NCBI RefSeq assembly: GCF_052119645.1
Contig: NZ_JBGQOM010000001.1
Coordinates: forward strand, 186,001 to 250,000
Source: Paraglaciecola sp030730205
GTDB lineage: Bacteria; Pseudomonadota; Gammaproteobacteria; Enterobacterales; Alteromonadaceae
DNA: 64,000 nt
Direction: 5' to 3'
The translations under genes were made by a program, and so were the position numbers. The stretch's first letter is position 1, and each line of letters begins with the position of its first letter. The notes beneath the pieces are model-generated. The model saw nothing but the letters and a program-made list of their open reading frames with translations, was not told the origin of the DNA and searched no databases. Of the stretch, positions 63,295 through 64,000 are shown in pieces.

Positions 63295-64000
63295 CTATTC
63301 GTACCGTAAAGCATCTATCGGCTCTAAGCGTGAGGCTTTTAATGCCGGATAGTAGCCAAAAAACACCCCAATAAAGGCAGAAAAACCCAGGCTTAGCAGC
63401 ACCACGTCACTATCAATCACTCCACCCGCGCCAATGCCATAATTGTTACCTAAAAACACAAACAAATAGGCTATAACAACGCCGATAGCACCACCTAAAC
63501 CGCAGAGCACAATTGACTCGATTAAAAACTGGGTGAGAATATCTGCAGGTTTTGCCCCTACTGCCATGCGTAAACCAATTTCTCGCGTGCGCTCGGTCAC
63601 TGACACTAACATGATATTCATGATGCCAATGCCGCCAACGACTAAACTAACTGAGGCTACCCATGCTAATAGCGTATTAAATACCTGCATGGTTTCGGCT
63701 CGCGTAGCGATCATTTCTGACACATTGCGGATCCGAAACATATCATCACCATTAACGGGTATGCGCATACGTTGGCGCAGCAAACGGGTCATTTCTGTCT
63801 CGATATAATCCATGTCCTCACCATCATAGGCACTGACTTGAATAAAACGCACTGACTTGGGATTTGTTGAATCGATACCGGTGATTTTATTGCGCACTGT
63901 TTTAATGGGCAAAAACAGCACATCATCTTGATCTTCACCGCGAGCGTCTTGGCCTTTCGCGGCCAAGACCCCAACCACCGTCACGTTGAAGTTTTTCACA
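63295..64000 (-). CDS. MacB-type ABC transporter permease, C-terminal part
   Basis: The frame runs past the right edge; only the last 235 residues are seen. They hold the end of the periplasmic MacB domain (VVGVLAAKGQD, SVRFIQVSAYDGEDMDYIE, VSEMIATRAETMQVFNTLL) and the FtsX domain with three membrane helices and SVTERTREIGLRMAVGAK, ending SRLEPIDALRYE. MacB/FtsX-type proteins export lipoproteins, peptides or macrolides, or transmit mechanical signals. The ATPase domain and partner are outside the window. Confidence 0.9.
   Translation of the reverse strand, partial: VKNFNVTVVGVLAAKGQDARGEDQDDVLFLPIKTVRNKITGIDSTNPKSVRFIQVSAYDGEDMDYIETEMTRLLRQRMRIPVNGDDMFRIRNVSEMIATRAETMQVFNTLLAWVASVSLVVGGIGIMNIMLVSVTERTREIGLRMAVGAKPADILTQFLIESIVLCGLGGAIGVVIAYLFVFLGNNYGIGAGGVIDSDVVLLSLGFSAFIGVFFGYYPALKASRLEPIDALRYE

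Overview
The window looks like chromosomal DNA of a marine gammaproteobacterium of the order Alteromonadales, most like Alteromonas, Glaciecola or Paraglaciecola. This is inferred from gene order (rplM-rpsI-petABC-sspAB; recO-pdxJ-acpS-relA-mazG; pilT/pilU divergent from yggS-proC-yggT), from a GlyGly-CTERM secreted protease, and from a xylan/xylose locus plus other glycoside hydrolases. I could run no database search. No tRNA, rRNA, CRISPR array or intact mobile element was seen.

Region by region. 1-7.1 kb: the 3' end of dolP, a decayed periplasmic-binding-protein gene, then minus-strand sspAB, petABC (cytochrome bc1) and rplM-rpsI. 7.1-11.9 kb: a DUF1295 membrane enzyme, a secreted trypsin-like protease carrying a PA domain inside its catalytic domain, mazG, and a small secreted protein. 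11.9-24.6 kb: housekeeping genes relA, acpS, pdxJ, recO, recJ, dsbC, pilU, pilT, yggS, proC, yggT. 24.7-28.8 kb: a Tat-exported binding protein with a hybrid histidine kinase. 28.8-40 kb: xylose/xylan utilisation (xylR, xylBA, a GGDEF protein, a xylose-type MFS porter, a GPH symporter, a cytoplasmic GH43 and a lipoprotein GH10 xylanase). 40-54 kb: mixed metabolism and signalling (AlkC-like protein, YjbQ, phosphoserine aminotransferase, DASS transporter, FAD monooxygenase, two chemoreceptors with sigma-28-type promoters, gnd, an epimerase), with a candidate sigma-54-dependent small RNA facing gnd and a decayed BaeS-like kinase. 54-64 kb: a periplasmic binding protein, an ECF sigma/anti-sigma/lipoprotein operon, a divergent subtilase, a beta-barrel protein with an unusual Ser/Thr/Gln-rich secreted protein, a GH2 lipoprotein and the 3' part of a MacB-type permease gene.

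The most interesting item is at 55.0-60.1 kb. Three ECF-type promoters of the form GGAA(A/T)-N16/17-CGT lie before the sigma operon, the subtilase and the Ser/Thr/Gln-rich protein. The sigma and subtilase -35 elements sit back to back and form a TTCCAAC-N2-GTTGGAA dyad. This suggests a compact autoregulated cell-envelope regulon of unknown function. The second is the candidate sigma-54 small RNA at about 49.0-49.16 kb.

Several start codons were moved from the longest possible frame on the basis of ribosome-binding sites, operon overlaps or promoters (petB, mazG, dsbC, pilT, yggT, serC, the PAS chemoreceptor, the ECF sigma factor, the GH2 enzyme). Two gene remnants are recognisable by sequence (a binding protein at 573-782, a kinase at 52108-52385); two others (6891-7055, 53739-53868) are weaker.
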